64,000 nt of DNA, from positions 372,001-436,000 of the forward strand of contig NCGJ01000002.1 of NCBI GenBank assembly GCA_002281555.1. The letters run 5' to 3'. Below the pieces are notes generated by a model, which saw only the letters and a list, made by a program, of their open reading frames with translations, ran no database searches and was not told the DNA's origin. The position numbers and the translations under genes are program-made. Below are positions 8,762 to 18,125 of the stretch, in pieces; positions within the stretch are counted from its first letter, which is position 1; each line of letters opens with the position of its first letter. Source of the DNA: Hydrogenophilales bacterium 28-61-23 (GTDB lineage: Bacteria; Pseudomonadota; Gammaproteobacteria; Burkholderiales; Thiobacillaceae).

Positions 8762-9367
8762 ATGTCCGCAGAACTGTTAACCGCCGCCGAGGCTGGCGAT
8801 AGCGCCAAGGTTGTCGAACTGCTCGCCGCCGGCGCCGATGTCCACGCGGTCGATGCCGAAGGCGCCACGGCCCTGCATCTGGCGGCCCACCAGGGCCATC
8901 TGGACACGGTCAAGGCGCTGCTCGCGGCTGGCGCCGATGCCAACGCCAAGGATGGCAAAGACTGGACGCCGATTTTCAAAGCCGCCTACAACCACGAGAA
9001 AGACTGCGGCTACGCGCCAGTGGTGCAAGTCCTGGTCGATGCCGGCGCGGATGTGAATGCGCGCATTTACTACGGACTGACCCCCTTGATGCTGGCCGCT
9101 GGCGGCGGCGAGGCGGCGGTATGCGAGGTGCTGCTGAATGCCGGCGCGGAAGTCAAAGCCACCAACGACGGCGGACGTACCGCGCTGGCGATGGTCAAGG
9201 AGCGCTTCTTCGTCGATGTCATCAACTTGCTGCACGATGCCGAAGGCTATGTCATGGAAACCGGCGATGGCGGCAGTCGCGGCGGCGTCTGCGGCACCAA
9301 AGACGCTAAAGGCGGACTCGCTTCGGAAGCCAAAGTGGTGAACTTCATGAAACGGCCGATGCATTGA
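8762..9367 (+). CDS. Ankyrin-repeat protein
   Basis: 201 residues; ATG 8762 has AGGAGA 8 bases upstream. Four to five ankyrin repeats fill residues 1-150: each has the TALHLAAHQGHLDTVKALL type helix pair followed by AGADxNAKD. Repeat three is longer (KAAYNHEKDCGYAPVV). The C-terminal 50 residues are Gly-rich and unassigned. No signal peptide is seen, so it is probably cytoplasmic and used for protein binding. It follows the rhodanese fusion by 36 bases and ends just before a strong hairpin terminator. Ankyrin proteins of this size are common next to catalase or redox genes, but nothing here identifies the partner. Confidence 0.85.
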   Translation: MSAELLTAAEAGDSAKVVELLAAGADVHAVDAEGATALHLAAHQGHLDTVKALLAAGADANAKDGKDWTPIFKAAYNHEKDCGYAPVVQVLVDAGADVNARIYYGLTPLMLAAGGGEAAVCEVLLNAGAEVKATNDGGRTALAMVKERFFVDVINLLHDAEGYVMETGDGGSRGGVCGTKDAKGGLASEAKVVNFMKRPMH

Positions 9368-9397
9368 TGCCGCTTCGGCCCGCTCGCGGGCCGATAT

Positions 9398-9435
9398 AAC
9401 GACAAAGGCCCGGCGATTGCCGGGCCTTTGTCGTT
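9398..9435. terminator. Bidirectional terminator between convergent genes
   Basis: A perfect 17-bp stem (9398-9414 with 9419-9435) with a four-base loop GATT and flanking A/T runs. It sits between the ankyrin gene (plus) and the helical-repeat gene (minus), so it can serve both. Confidence 0.85.
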
Positions 9436-9449
9436 GGATAAACGCTGGA

Positions 9450-11297
9450 TCAGTGCGCTTGTACGCCCGGGCCGAAGAACGTGTAGCCCATACGCATCTG
9501 GCGGCTGAGTTCGAAGCGCTTCTTGTCGGTCTCGCTGCTGAAACTGGCGGAGATGGCGCTGTAAGCCTTCTTGGCCCAGGCGCCATCCATCAGCAGGTCG
9601 GCCACGCCTTCGGCCCAACGCAGCTTGTCGTTGGTCGAAGCCAGATGACCGCCGCAGGCATCCATCAAGGGCACAATTTCGGAGGCCGGCAATTCATAAG
9701 CCTTGAGACGATTGGCCAGTTGCACGCACTGGTCGCCGCTGGCGCAGGACTCGGCGGCCTTGGCGAACAGCGCATTGGCGGCGGTGTTGTCGCCGATATC
9801 GCGATACAGCTTGGCGGTGTGCGCCAGCGCGTAGTGATCCTTGGCGCGGTTGGCGGCATCGTTAAGCAACTTGGCGGCCATGGCCGAGTCGCCCAGCGCG
9901 GTCTGCACGGTTTCAGCCATCTTGGTGTAGTCGTAGGCGCTGTCGCCCAGCGCGCGGCCCTCGGCATAAGCGCGCGCGCGCGACTTGCCGTATTCGGCAT
10001 CCATCATTTCGGTGGCGCAGGTCAGCACGATCTCGCGGAACCAGACGAAGTCGGCGGCGTTGGCCACGCTTTCGTCGAGTAGTTTGCCGAGCCATTCCTT
10101 GTCGCCCAGACGGTCGACGCCCAGGATCAGCGACTTGAAGCGGGCGAAATGGAAACCGCCTTCCGCGCGCATCTGGGTTTCCGCCAGGCCCAGAATTTTG
10201 CCGGCGTAGGCGCTGTCTTCCAGTTCGGCCATGATGCGATCGGACAAGGCGATGAACTGCTTGATCGTCTTGCACTTGGCTTCTTCGTTCTGCAACTCGG
10301 TGTATTTGGCCTGGTTGGCCTCGCGCTTGACCAGCTTGCCCTTGACCCGTTCGACGCGGACGCTATCGCTGGACAGGTGCTTCTCCACCGCGTCCACAAC
10401 TTTGCGCATGTCGAACAGATTGCCGACGGCTTCCTCGGCCTTGGTCAGCATCTCGGCGGCGCCGGCTGCATCGCCGGCGACAGCGCAGGCATCGGCCAAC
10501 TGGATCAGTTCATCGCTGGAGGTTGCCAGCGCGCCACCCTTGGCCAGCACGGCCTTGGCGAAGTCCGGGTTGCCAGCCGCGGCCGCCAGCACTTGCATCA
10601 GCGCGGTGAAGTCCTTGGCGGAGTCGAGCGCCTTGGCGTACAGCGCGCCGGCGGCGGCCGGGTCGATTTCGTTCATCGCGCCGGACAACGCGATCAGGTC
10701 GGCCGGGCTGCCGTATTTGGCCGCGCCCTCGTTGATCACCTCGACGCCCTTGGCCTTGTCGCTGGAAGCCACCAGCTTGGCGAGACGAGCGAAGTCGCCG
10801 GCGCGTCCGCACTTGGTCTTGATCTTGTCGATGATCTGGCCGAACAGCGCGGCGTCGTTCAACTCGGCAACCACGGCCGCCAGGCCATACAGTTCTTCGG
10901 TGGCGGAAACTTCCTTCAATGCGCCGGCCAGCGCCTTGGCGGCGGCGGCGGCATCGCCGAGCGCGAGCCACTGGCCCATGCCGACGGCCATTTTTTCACT
11001 GCCGTCCATGGCGAAATCGGCGCCCTGGCCGAGCATGTCCTTGGCCTTGCCGCCGTCACCCAGAGCCTGATAACCGATGGCCAGGGTCACGAAGTCCTTG
11101 GTGAACATGGCGTCGCCCGCGACCTTGTCGAGCGCGGCTTTCGCGCCGGCATCGCCGGTGAAGGCGGCGCTGTTCAACAGTTCCTTGGCGTAGCCCATAT
11201 CGGCCGGCGCTTCGAACGCATCGCGGGCGATGGCAAACAGCGCGGCGGCGCTGGTGCAGGCCGCGGCTTTGGCGGCGAGGGTTTCGCGGGTGGCCAT
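9450..11297 (-). CDS. Large alpha-helical repeat protein, unknown function
   Basis: 615 residues from ATG 11297, which has AAGGAG 9 bases upstream; a longer frame up to 11342 lacks such a site. The sequence is very rich in Ala, Asp, Lys and Leu, with recurring units of about 35 residues built like TPR/SEL1 helix pairs (for example YALAHTAKLYRDIGDNTAA and QLADACAVAGDAAGAAEML). There is no signal peptide, no membrane helix and no catalytic motif I recognise. The C-terminus ends in an aromatic/Gly segment (GYTFFGPGV). It is monocistronic by position: a terminator lies just downstream. Possibly an abundant soluble scaffold; function not assignable from the sequence. Confidence 0.75.
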   Translation of the reverse strand: MATRETLAAKAAACTSAAALFAIARDAFEAPADMGYAKELLNSAAFTGDAGAKAALDKVAGDAMFTKDFVTLAIGYQALGDGGKAKDMLGQGADFAMDGSEKMAVGMGQWLALGDAAAAAKALAGALKEVSATEELYGLAAVVAELNDAALFGQIIDKIKTKCGRAGDFARLAKLVASSDKAKGVEVINEGAAKYGSPADLIALSGAMNEIDPAAAGALYAKALDSAKDFTALMQVLAAAAGNPDFAKAVLAKGGALATSSDELIQLADACAVAGDAAGAAEMLTKAEEAVGNLFDMRKVVDAVEKHLSSDSVRVERVKGKLVKREANQAKYTELQNEEAKCKTIKQFIALSDRIMAELEDSAYAGKILGLAETQMRAEGGFHFARFKSLILGVDRLGDKEWLGKLLDESVANAADFVWFREIVLTCATEMMDAEYGKSRARAYAEGRALGDSAYDYTKMAETVQTALGDSAMAAKLLNDAANRAKDHYALAHTAKLYRDIGDNTAANALFAKAAESCASGDQCVQLANRLKAYELPASEIVPLMDACGGHLASTNDKLRWAEGVADLLMDGAWAKKAYSAISASFSSETDKKRFELSRQMRMGYTFFGPGVQAH

Positions 11298-11457
11298 GAG
11301 ATAACTCCTTGAGTTGGAAAGACGGGATAGAGGGGAAGACAAAATATCGCGCGATATTACCGACGCCTCCTCCCCTTGTCAGCGCGGCTTTGTTTATGGG
11401 TGCATGACGCGAATTTATGAAACCGATGGGCGCGCGCCGGATCGGATCGGACAGCGC

Positions 11458-11739
11458 TTATTCGGCTGCCTTGTGCTGGTTCTGCAAAGTGCGCATCACG
11501 GCGGCCACCATCGCTTCGATCTCATTGCCGTTGAAGCTGGGGTAGGTTGCCTGGAGTTGATTCATGGCCCGGTAAAGCCGGGTGCCGATAGGCAGTTCCG
11601 TGTTACGCAATACCGGTTCGAGCAGCACAAAGGCCGCGTCGTAGTGGACGCGTAACAGGAGATTGGTTCTACGTTCTACCGGGACTTGATGGGTGTGCGG
11701 TACGACTTGCGTATCCATGCGGGCTTCATCCATGGTCAT
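11458..11739 (-). CDS. Small conserved-looking hypothetical protein
   Basis: 93 residues from ATG 11739; ATG 11733 or 11718 are alternative starts and no strong ribosome site decides. The composition is ordinary for a globular soluble protein, with two amphipathic segments (NLLLRVHYDAAFVLLEPVL and EIEAMVAAVMRTLQNQH). No family recognised. It lies 68 bases downstream of the response-regulator gene on the same strand and could share its transcript. Confidence 0.5.
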   Translation of the reverse strand: MTMDEARMDTQVVPHTHQVPVERRTNLLLRVHYDAAFVLLEPVLRNTELPIGTRLYRAMNQLQATYPSFNGNEIEAMVAAVMRTLQNQHKAAE

Positions 11740-11807
11740 TATGTGTGCAAGTCGGCGAAGCTAACGCGCTGTCATTACAGCCCTGTGACGGGATGGAGGG
11801 TTCGGAT

Positions 11808-13451
11808 TCAACTCTCACCGAATGATTCGATGAGCCCGGGCAGACGTTCATAGTCGGGATATTTTTCTTTCAGCCTTTCCAGCGCCACCCTGGCCGCCGG
11901 CATGAATTCGGTCACGTTCTGGCCTTTCTGCCTGAGCGTGATGACCGTGGTCACCATGTTGGCCAACAACTGGGCGGTGAGATCGGGCGGCGTATGTTCC
12001 GCCAACTGCATGAACAGGATCATCGCTTCCTTGGTCTTGCTGGCGCGAAGCAGATTCAGTCCATCCAGGATGCGCGCTTTGGTTTTTGTGACTGCGCGCG
12101 CTTTGACGTCATCCAGCCAGCCGGCATCGCCCATTTCGGGTAACAGGGGGTGGCCGTTGGCCAATGCGGTTGCCGCCGCATCCGCGGCCATATCGCTGTG
12201 TCCAGCGGCCATGAGGGCCTCACTGACAAAAACGGCTTCCTTCGGGCCAGGCGTCAACCCGGCCAGCGCGCCGACGATAGTCTGCAAGCGGGCTTCCTTG
12301 TCGGCCAACAAATCCCGTCGCTTGGCCTTGATGCTTTCCGGCAGGGTTTCCAGCTCAACCTTTTCCTTTTCAACCTGCTTGGCCAGGGCATAGCCCTTGC
12401 TGGCCTGAACGCAGGCTGACTGTTTGGTCAGCGGGAATTCGGATTCAAACCGAACCGCGGTTGCGACCGCTTTGTCCGCCTGGCCGGACTTCACCAGGCC
12501 GCGCACCAATCTGGCGTGATCGGTGAAGTCTTGGGTGACGGCGAATTTGTTGGCGTCGACCACCTTTTCAGACCACTGCACGACACGGTTGTCTTCGCCG
12601 ATCTGTTCGGCGATCCGCGCGGTGGCGCGCATGCGATTGACTGTCGGCGAGTTGGCGCAGGCGGATTCAAGTATCGCCAGCGCCTTTTGCGGTTGTCCGG
12701 CTTTGACATAGGACTCGGCCAACACATCGATGGCATGTAAATACTTGGGCGACTCGGCAACCAGTTCCTCCAGCGTGGCAATCGCCGCTTCCGTCTGGTG
12801 CAAATGGGCCTGGATACGGGCAACCCCGAGCGCGGCCCAGGCGAACTGGTCTTGCAAGAGCTTGTAGTGGCTCAACGCCTTGACGTAATCGCCCTGATGG
12901 ATCAGCGAGTCGCCTTTCAAGCGTGCCGTATCCGCGCGAATTCCCTCGCGCTGGGCATAAGCGTCGACCAACGCAATCACGGCGTTATAGTTGCCCGCGT
13001 CGTATTGGTCGTAAATCGGTTTCAGGCCGGGCGTCTTTTTGTTGATGTCGCGTATGCCCAATTTGCGCTGGATTACCGGCAACAGGTGGGCGTACAGCTT
13101 GTCGGCGGTAAAGGGCTTAAGCAGATAGGCGTCCGGCGAGTGCTCGGCCACCTGGGCGACCGAGCCGTAGGCGGTTTCAGCGGTCACCATGATGGCCAAC
13201 GCGCTGCTGGCGATCAGTTGTTCCCCGCGCACCAGTTCGAGCAGTTGTTGCCCGTCCGTGGCGTCGCCCAGGTAGTAATCGAGCATCAGCAGATCGAATT
13301 TTTCGGCGCGCATTTTGGTGATGGCGACGGCGGCATTGGGCGCTTCGGTCACCTTGGCCACGCCTATGCTTGTGAGCTGCGCTTTCATCATCGAGCGCAT
13401 GCTCGCAAGATCATCGACTACCAACGCCCGCAGGTTGTACTCATGCAGCAT
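11808..13451 (-). CDS. Response regulator receiver domain fused to TPR-like repeats
   Basis: 547 residues from ATG 13451 (GGGAG 5 bases upstream; a TTG 12 bases earlier is unlikely). Residues 5-125 are a CheY-like receiver: acidic pocket D13-D14, phospho-acceptor D58 in LLMLDYYLG, switch T90 and K112 in LLKPF. Residues about 145-540 are helical TPR-type repeats (ALGVARIQAHLHQTEAAIATL, KALAILESACANSP). There is no DNA-binding or enzymatic output domain, so output is probably protein-protein contact controlled by phosphorylation. No histidine kinase is encoded nearby. The architecture resembles tetratricopeptide response regulators found in many Proteobacteria; the partner is unknown. Confidence 0.88.
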   Translation of the reverse strand: MLHEYNLRALVVDDLASMRSMMKAQLTSIGVAKVTEAPNAAVAITKMRAEKFDLLMLDYYLGDATDGQQLLELVRGEQLIASSALAIMVTAETAYGSVAQVAEHSPDAYLLKPFTADKLYAHLLPVIQRKLGIRDINKKTPGLKPIYDQYDAGNYNAVIALVDAYAQREGIRADTARLKGDSLIHQGDYVKALSHYKLLQDQFAWAALGVARIQAHLHQTEAAIATLEELVAESPKYLHAIDVLAESYVKAGQPQKALAILESACANSPTVNRMRATARIAEQIGEDNRVVQWSEKVVDANKFAVTQDFTDHARLVRGLVKSGQADKAVATAVRFESEFPLTKQSACVQASKGYALAKQVEKEKVELETLPESIKAKRRDLLADKEARLQTIVGALAGLTPGPKEAVFVSEALMAAGHSDMAADAAATALANGHPLLPEMGDAGWLDDVKARAVTKTKARILDGLNLLRASKTKEAMILFMQLAEHTPPDLTAQLLANMVTTVITLRQKGQNVTEFMPAARVALERLKEKYPDYERLPGLIESFGES

Positions 13452-13565
13452 GTGCTCTCCCAAAGTCTTTCATGGGTTTTAAAGAAAAAACGCAAATACG
13501 GACTTGTTCATTATGAGTCCGTTCAAGCCATTGATTCCGGGTTGATCGCATGTGGCGCGCCCGAC

Positions 13566-13751
13566 TCAAAGTACCAGCACCAGCCGTTCCAGCAGCAGCG
13601 CCAACAGCAGCAACGCCACCAGCGCCAGGCCGGCTTTCAGACCGAGTCCGGCGAAGCGCAGCCAGCGCGGATCCCGATTGATGGCGTAACCGAGCAGGCT
13701 GAGGATCAGCACCCCGCCGATGATGATCAGAAAGACGCGGATCGCCAGCAT
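13566..13751 (-). CDS. Small inner-membrane protein
   Basis: 61 residues with two hydrophobic helices (residues 3-21 and 37-60) separated by the basic loop INRDPRWLRFAGLG. Its ATG overlaps the lpxC stop by one base (TGATG), which suggests translational coupling to lpxC. The length and two-helix layout fit a small membrane protein of unknown role. I recognise no family. It would be the last gene of the dcw transcript if the hairpin before lpxC is not a full stop. Confidence 0.6.
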   Translation of the reverse strand: MLAIRVFLIIIGGVLILSLLGYAINRDPRWLRFAGLGLKAGLALVALLLLALLLERLVLVL

Positions 13752-14677
13752 CAGGCCGCCTGCGGGTAAAGATTGAGCAGCGCCGGCGGGGTGCTGGTTT
13801 CATGTTCGAACGTCGCCCATTCCCAGGCGCTGGCGTCTTCGGTCAGCGCGCGTAGTAAGCGGTTGTTGAGGCCGTGGCCGGATTTGTAGGCGCTGAACGC
13901 GCCCAGAATGGGGTGGCCGGTGAGGTAGAGATCGCCGACCGCATCGAGCACCTTGTGTTTGACGAATTCGTCGGCGTAGCGCAGGCCATCGCTGTTGAGC
14001 ACGCGGAATTCGTCCATCACGATGGCGTTATCGAGCGTGCCGCCGAGCGCCAGGCCGTGGCTGCGCAGATATTCCACCTCGTTCATGAAGCCGAAGGTGC
14101 GCGCGCGGCTGACTTCCTTTACATACGACTCGCGCGTCAGGTCGATATGCATTTCCTTGGCCGACTTGCGAAACACCGGATGATCGAAGTCGATGCTGAA
14201 CGACAGCGTGCAGCCTTCGTGCGGCTCGAATTGCGCCCATTTCAGCGTCTCCCCGGCGCCTTCCTCGATGCGCACGCTTTTCAGCACGCGCATGAAGCGC
14301 TTGGGCGCTTTCTGGGTTTCGATACCGGCGGATTGCAGCAGATAGACCCAGGGCGCGGCGGAGCCGTCCAGGATGGGTACTTCCGGGCCGTCGATATCGA
14401 TGAATACATTGTCGACGCCCAGCCCGGCGAGGGCGGACATCAGATGTTCGACCGTGGCGACTTTTGCGCCATTGCCTTCCAGCGCGGAACACAAACGGGT
14501 ATCGGTGACCCGCTCGGGCGCGACGACGAAATCGCACGCCGTCGGCAAATCGACGCGGCGAAACACGATGCCGGTTTCCGGCGGCGCCGGCCGCAAGGTC
14601 AAGTTCACCCGCTCGCCGGTATGGAGACCGACGCCGGTGGCGCGTACCTGTGTTTTGACGGTTCGTTGCCCGATCAT
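13751..14677 (-). CDS. lpxC: UDP-3-O-acyl-N-acetylglucosamine deacetylase
   Basis: 308 residues, close to E. coli LpxC (305). It removes the N-acetyl group from UDP-3-O-acyl-GlcNAc, the committed step of lipid A synthesis, in the cytoplasm. The zinc and catalytic residues are all visible: E77-H78 (VEHLMSAL), H241 and D245 (HKVLDAVGD), and H268 (SGHGLNN). It lies 168 bases after ftsZ, as in E. coli and most beta/gammaproteobacteria, and is followed at once by a small membrane protein. The presence of LpxC confirms a lipopolysaccharide-bearing outer membrane. Confidence 0.96.
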   Translation of the reverse strand: MIGQRTVKTQVRATGVGLHTGERVNLTLRPAPPETGIVFRRVDLPTACDFVVAPERVTDTRLCSALEGNGAKVATVEHLMSALAGLGVDNVFIDIDGPEVPILDGSAAPWVYLLQSAGIETQKAPKRFMRVLKSVRIEEGAGETLKWAQFEPHEGCTLSFSIDFDHPVFRKSAKEMHIDLTRESYVKEVSRARTFGFMNEVEYLRSHGLALGGTLDNAIVMDEFRVLNSDGLRYADEFVKHKVLDAVGDLYLTGHPILGAFSAYKSGHGLNNRLLRALTEDASAWEWATFEHETSTPPALLNLYPQAA

Positions 14678-14716
14678 GGTGTGTTTAGTAACTCATTGAC
14701 GAATAAAGGGATTCTA

Positions 14717-14749
14717 GCGCGGACGGAAAGGAGGGGAATCCATCCGCGC
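14717..14749 (-). terminator. Hairpin between ftsZ and lpxC
   Basis: GCGCGGATGG and CCGTCCGCGC form a ten-base-pair stem (one G-U pair) with a 13-base loop on the minus strand. Only TAGAATCCCTTTATT follows, so the U-run is poor. It may attenuate read-through from ftsZ into lpxC or mark the lpxC leader. Confidence 0.4.
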
Positions 14750-14845
14750 CAGTTCCCGGTCATGCCTGTGACACGACGTGGCGCAAGGGTGACACGGGGC
14801 ATGCGCGCCCCGCACCAGTCAAGGCGCAGTCACGACCTCGCTCGA

Positions 14846-16036
14846 TCAATCCGCCTGTCTGCGCAGAAAGGCGGGAATGTCCAGCGTGTCGATGCCGGCC
14901 GATTGCGCCATGTCCGCGGCCGCTTGATTGCGGCGGGTGCGGATCGTGGTCGGGCTGTCGTAATCCCGCGACGGATCGTAACCGCCGCCGAAGCCGGTCG
15001 GGCCATCGGTGCCGGTCATCTGTGACGCATGCACCGGCTCGACGATCTTCATGATCGGCTTGGCCGCGCTGCCGCGCACCGGGTTGCCCAGGCCGGTGGC
15101 GACCATGGTCACGCGCAGGGTGGAACCCATCGCTTCGTCGAACGAGGTGCCGACGATGACGGTGGCTTCCTCGGCCGCGAAGCCCTGGATGGTATTCATC
15201 ACCTCGTAGTACTCCTCGATGGTCAGGCTGTCGTCGGAAGTGATGTTGACCAGCACGCCGCGCGCGCCCTTGAGATCGATGTTTTCCAGCAACGGGCTGG
15301 CCACGGCGGCTTCGGCGGCGACACGGGCGCGGTTTTCGCCCGAGGCGTCGGCGGAACCCATCATCGCCATGCCGATCTCGCCCATCACCGTCTTCACGTC
15401 GGCGAAATCGACGTTGATCATGCCCGGCTTGCTGATGATTTCAGAAATGCCGGAGACCGCGTTGTGCAGCACGTCGTTGGCGGCGATGAACGCATCGGTC
15501 AGTTTGGAGCCCGCGCCGAGCACGCTGATCAGTTTCTCGTTCGGAATCACGATCAGGCTGTCGACATGCTCGGACAAGGACTTCAGGCCGCTCTCGGCCG
15601 AGCGCATCCGCTTGCCTTCGAAGATGAACGGCTTGGTCACCACGGCCACGGCCAGGATGCCCAGGTCCTTGGCCACTTCCGCGACCACCGGCGCAGCGCC
15701 GGTGCCGGTGCCGCCGCCCATGCCGGCGGCGATGAACAGCATGTCGGCGCCGTCGATCAGCTCGGCGATGCGCTCGCGATCTTCCAGCGCCGCCTCGCGG
15801 CCGACCTCCCACTTGCCGCCGGCGCCCAGCCCCTTGGTGGCGGAATTGCCGATCTGCAATTGAATGCTGGCCTTGTTGCGGCGCAACGCCTGCGCGTCGG
15901 TGTTGATGGAGATGAACTCCACCCCGGTCATGCCCCGGGTGATCATGTGATCGACCGCGTTGCCGCCGCAGCCGCCAACGCCGATGACCTTGATCACGGC
16001 ATCCTGACTATTCATTTCTTCCAGTTCAAAAAGCAT
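14846..16036 (-). CDS. ftsZ: Cell division GTPase FtsZ
   Basis: 396 residues. FtsZ polymerises on GTP to form the Z-ring at the division site. Residues 107-113 are the tubulin signature GGGTGTG; the T7 synergy loop NVDFADVK begins at about 208; the conserved C-terminal peptide IDTLDIPAFLRRQ, which binds FtsA and ZipA, ends the protein. ATG 16036 is preceded by AAGGAGGG at ideal spacing, the strongest ribosome site in the cluster, as expected for an abundant protein. It lies 69 bases after ftsA. No insertion element is seen in this gene, in contrast to several mur genes upstream. Confidence 0.98.
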   Translation of the reverse strand: MLFELEEMNSQDAVIKVIGVGGCGGNAVDHMITRGMTGVEFISINTDAQALRRNKASIQLQIGNSATKGLGAGGKWEVGREAALEDRERIAELIDGADMLFIAAGMGGGTGTGAAPVVAEVAKDLGILAVAVVTKPFIFEGKRMRSAESGLKSLSEHVDSLIVIPNEKLISVLGAGSKLTDAFIAANDVLHNAVSGISEIISKPGMINVDFADVKTVMGEIGMAMMGSADASGENRARVAAEAAVASPLLENIDLKGARGVLVNITSDDSLTIEEYYEVMNTIQGFAAEEATVIVGTSFDEAMGSTLRVTMVATGLGNPVRGSAAKPIMKIVEPVHASQMTGTDGPTGFGGGYDPSRDYDSPTTIRTRRNQAAADMAQSAGIDTLDIPAFLRRQAD

Positions 16037-16105
16037 CTTTCATCCCTCCTTCAGTGACACAAATAAAACGACAAACACCGAGCCCGCCCCGGCATTCAAA
16101 AAACC

Positions 16106-17335
16106 TCAAAAATTCTGTTTGAACCACGACTTCATCTTTTCCATGACCTGGCCGAAGCTCGCGCCCTGCATGCGCGCGGCCTGATCGACCTCATGCCGTT
16201 CCAGCCCGACCAGCAGCAGGCCGACGCTGGTCGCGAAACGCGGATTGCGCACCCGCTCCGAGAAACCGCCGATGTACTCCGGCACGCCGACGCGCACCGG
16301 CATGTGGAACACCTCCTCGGCCAGTTCCACCATGCCGCGCATCAGGCTGGCGCCGCCGGTCAAGACCAGGCCGGACGAGATCTGCTCCTCGAAGCCGCTG
16401 CGGCGCAGTTCCGCCTGGACCAGGCTGTACAACTCCTCGACGCGCGGCTCGATCACTTCCGACAGCAATTGTTTGGACAGCATCCTCGGACCGCGCTCGC
16501 CGATGCCGGGAACCTCGATCATTTCCTTCGGATCGGCCAGCTGGCGCAGCGCGATGCCGTGCTGAATCTTCAAATCCTCGGCTTCGCGCGTCGGCGTGCG
16601 CAGGGTCTGCGCGATGTCGTTGGTGATCTGGTCGCCAGCGATGGGAATCACCGCCACATGCTGGATGGCGCCGCGCGTGAACACCGCGATGTCGGTGGTG
16701 CCGCCGCCGATGTCGACGATGCAGACGCCCAGATCCTTTTCGTCGTCGTTCAGCACGGCATGGCTGGAGGCGAGCGGTTGCAGCACCAGATCGCGCACTT
16801 CCAGGCCGCAGCGGCGCACGCATTTGACGATGTTCTGCGCCGCCGACACCGCGCCGGTGACGATATGCACCTTCACTTCCAGGCGCACGCCGGACATGCC
16901 GAGCGGCTCGCGCACGCCGTCCTGGCCGTCGATGATGAATTCCTGCGGCAATACGTGCAGCACCTGCTGGTCGGCCGGGATGTTGAGCGCGCGCGCGATT
17001 TCGATGACCCGGTCGACATCGGCCTGGGAAACCTCGCGGTCGCGGATCGGCAGCATGCCACTGGAGTTCTGCGCCTTGATATGGCTGCCGGCAATGCCGG
17101 TGTAGACTTGGGTGATCTTGCAATTGGCCATCAGCTCGGCTTCTTCCAGCGCGCGCTGGATCGCCGAGACCGTGGCCTCGATGTTGACCACGACGCCTTT
17201 CTTCAGCCCGCGCGACGGCGCCTGGCCCATGCCGATGATGTTGAGGCCGCCCTCGGGCATCGCCTCGCCGACCAGGGCGACGATCTTCGATGTGCCGATG
17301 TCCAGCCCGACGATCAGGTCTTTGCTTTCAGTCAT
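16106..17335 (-). CDS. ftsA: Cell division protein FtsA
   Basis: 409 residues from ATG 17335, which has GGAG 8 bases upstream; the frame extends nine codons further but with poorer context. FtsA is an actin-fold ATPase that anchors FtsZ to the inner membrane. Visible motifs are VGLDIGTSKIVALV (phosphate 1), GVCIVDIGGGTTDIAVF (phosphate 2) and LTGGASLMRGM (adenosine). The C-terminus KMKSWFKQNF is the amphipathic membrane-targeting helix. It starts 23 bases after ftsQ and precedes ftsZ, the usual order. Length is close to E. coli FtsA (420). Confidence 0.96.
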   Translation of the reverse strand: MTESKDLIVGLDIGTSKIVALVGEAMPEGGLNIIGMGQAPSRGLKKGVVVNIEATVSAIQRALEEAELMANCKITQVYTGIAGSHIKAQNSSGMLPIRDREVSQADVDRVIEIARALNIPADQQVLHVLPQEFIIDGQDGVREPLGMSGVRLEVKVHIVTGAVSAAQNIVKCVRRCGLEVRDLVLQPLASSHAVLNDDEKDLGVCIVDIGGGTTDIAVFTRGAIQHVAVIPIAGDQITNDIAQTLRTPTREAEDLKIQHGIALRQLADPKEMIEVPGIGERGPRMLSKQLLSEVIEPRVEELYSLVQAELRRSGFEEQISSGLVLTGGASLMRGMVELAEEVFHMPVRVGVPEYIGGFSERVRNPRFATSVGLLLVGLERHEVDQAARMQGASFGQVMEKMKSWFKQNF

Positions 17336-17358
17336 TTTTCGCGCTCCGCCCGACTTTT

Positions 17359-18123
17359 TCATACATGTTTGGTTTTCTTCATGGCTTGCTTGGTTTCAAC
17401 TTTCAGATGCGCCGGGCGCTGTCCGCTCGGTTCGCCGGCAAATCCGTTTGGATAACGCATATCGACGCGATGCAGCGGCCCCACCGCGGCGACCGCTTGC
17501 GGATAAAAACGGGTGAAGCGGGCCAAGCGCTCGCTCAGCCGTTCACGGCCCAGCTCGACATTGATCGTGTTTTTGCCGGCATCCGGACTCGACAGGCGCA
17601 CGCGCCAGGACAGGCGCGCGCTGACCACGATCTGTTCGACTTGCGCGCCGATCGGTTTGGCCAGCCCGGCGAATTCGCCGTAGCGACGCGCGACTTCCCG
17701 TTCCATGCCTTCCGGCGCGTACAGACGCGGCAGACCGGTCCAGGGCATCACCGGGAAAATCTCGCCATGCGTATTCAGTGTGGCGCGGTCGTTCCAGGCC
17801 GCCGCCGCCCGATGCTCGGTCAGTTCGACCACCAGACGTCCCGGCCAGATCCGGCGCAACTGGGCCTCGCGCACCCAGGGCAGACGTTCGAACCGGTCAT
17901 GCACGGTGTGCAGATCCATCGAGAAGAAACCGCCGGCCAGCGTGCGCGTCAATTGTCTGGCCGCGGCACGGGTGTCGGCATGGTTGGCGCCGACCACGCT
18001 GATCTGGCGGAACGGGAACATCTTCTCCAGCGCCGCGCGGCCCATGATCCACAGCGCGAACAGCAGGGTCGCGGCCAGGATCAAGCGGGTCACGCGCTTA
18101 AGCGCATCGGGGTTATTCCACAT
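17359..18123 (-). CDS. ftsQ: Cell division protein FtsQ
   Basis: 254 residues from ATG 18123, two bases after the ddl stop; an upstream extension of the frame is only the shadow of ddl. FtsQ is a bitopic inner-membrane protein that joins the divisome through FtsB and FtsL. Residues about 12-32 are the membrane helix; FRQISVVGANHADTRAAARQ begins the periplasmic POTRA domain, followed by LPWVREAQLRRIWPGRLVVE and the FtsQ beta domain. The C-terminus is Lys/Gln-rich. It lies between ddl and ftsA, the family's normal position. Confidence 0.94.
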   Translation of the reverse strand: MWNNPDALKRVTRLILAATLLFALWIMGRAALEKMFPFRQISVVGANHADTRAAARQLTRTLAGGFFSMDLHTVHDRFERLPWVREAQLRRIWPGRLVVELTEHRAAAAWNDRATLNTHGEIFPVMPWTGLPRLYAPEGMEREVARRYGEFAGLAKPIGAQVEQIVVSARLSWRVRLSSPDAGKNTINVELGRERLSERLARFTRFYPQAVAAVGPLHRVDMRYPNGFAGEPSGQRPAHLKVETKQAMKKTKHV

Positions 18124-18125
18124 GC

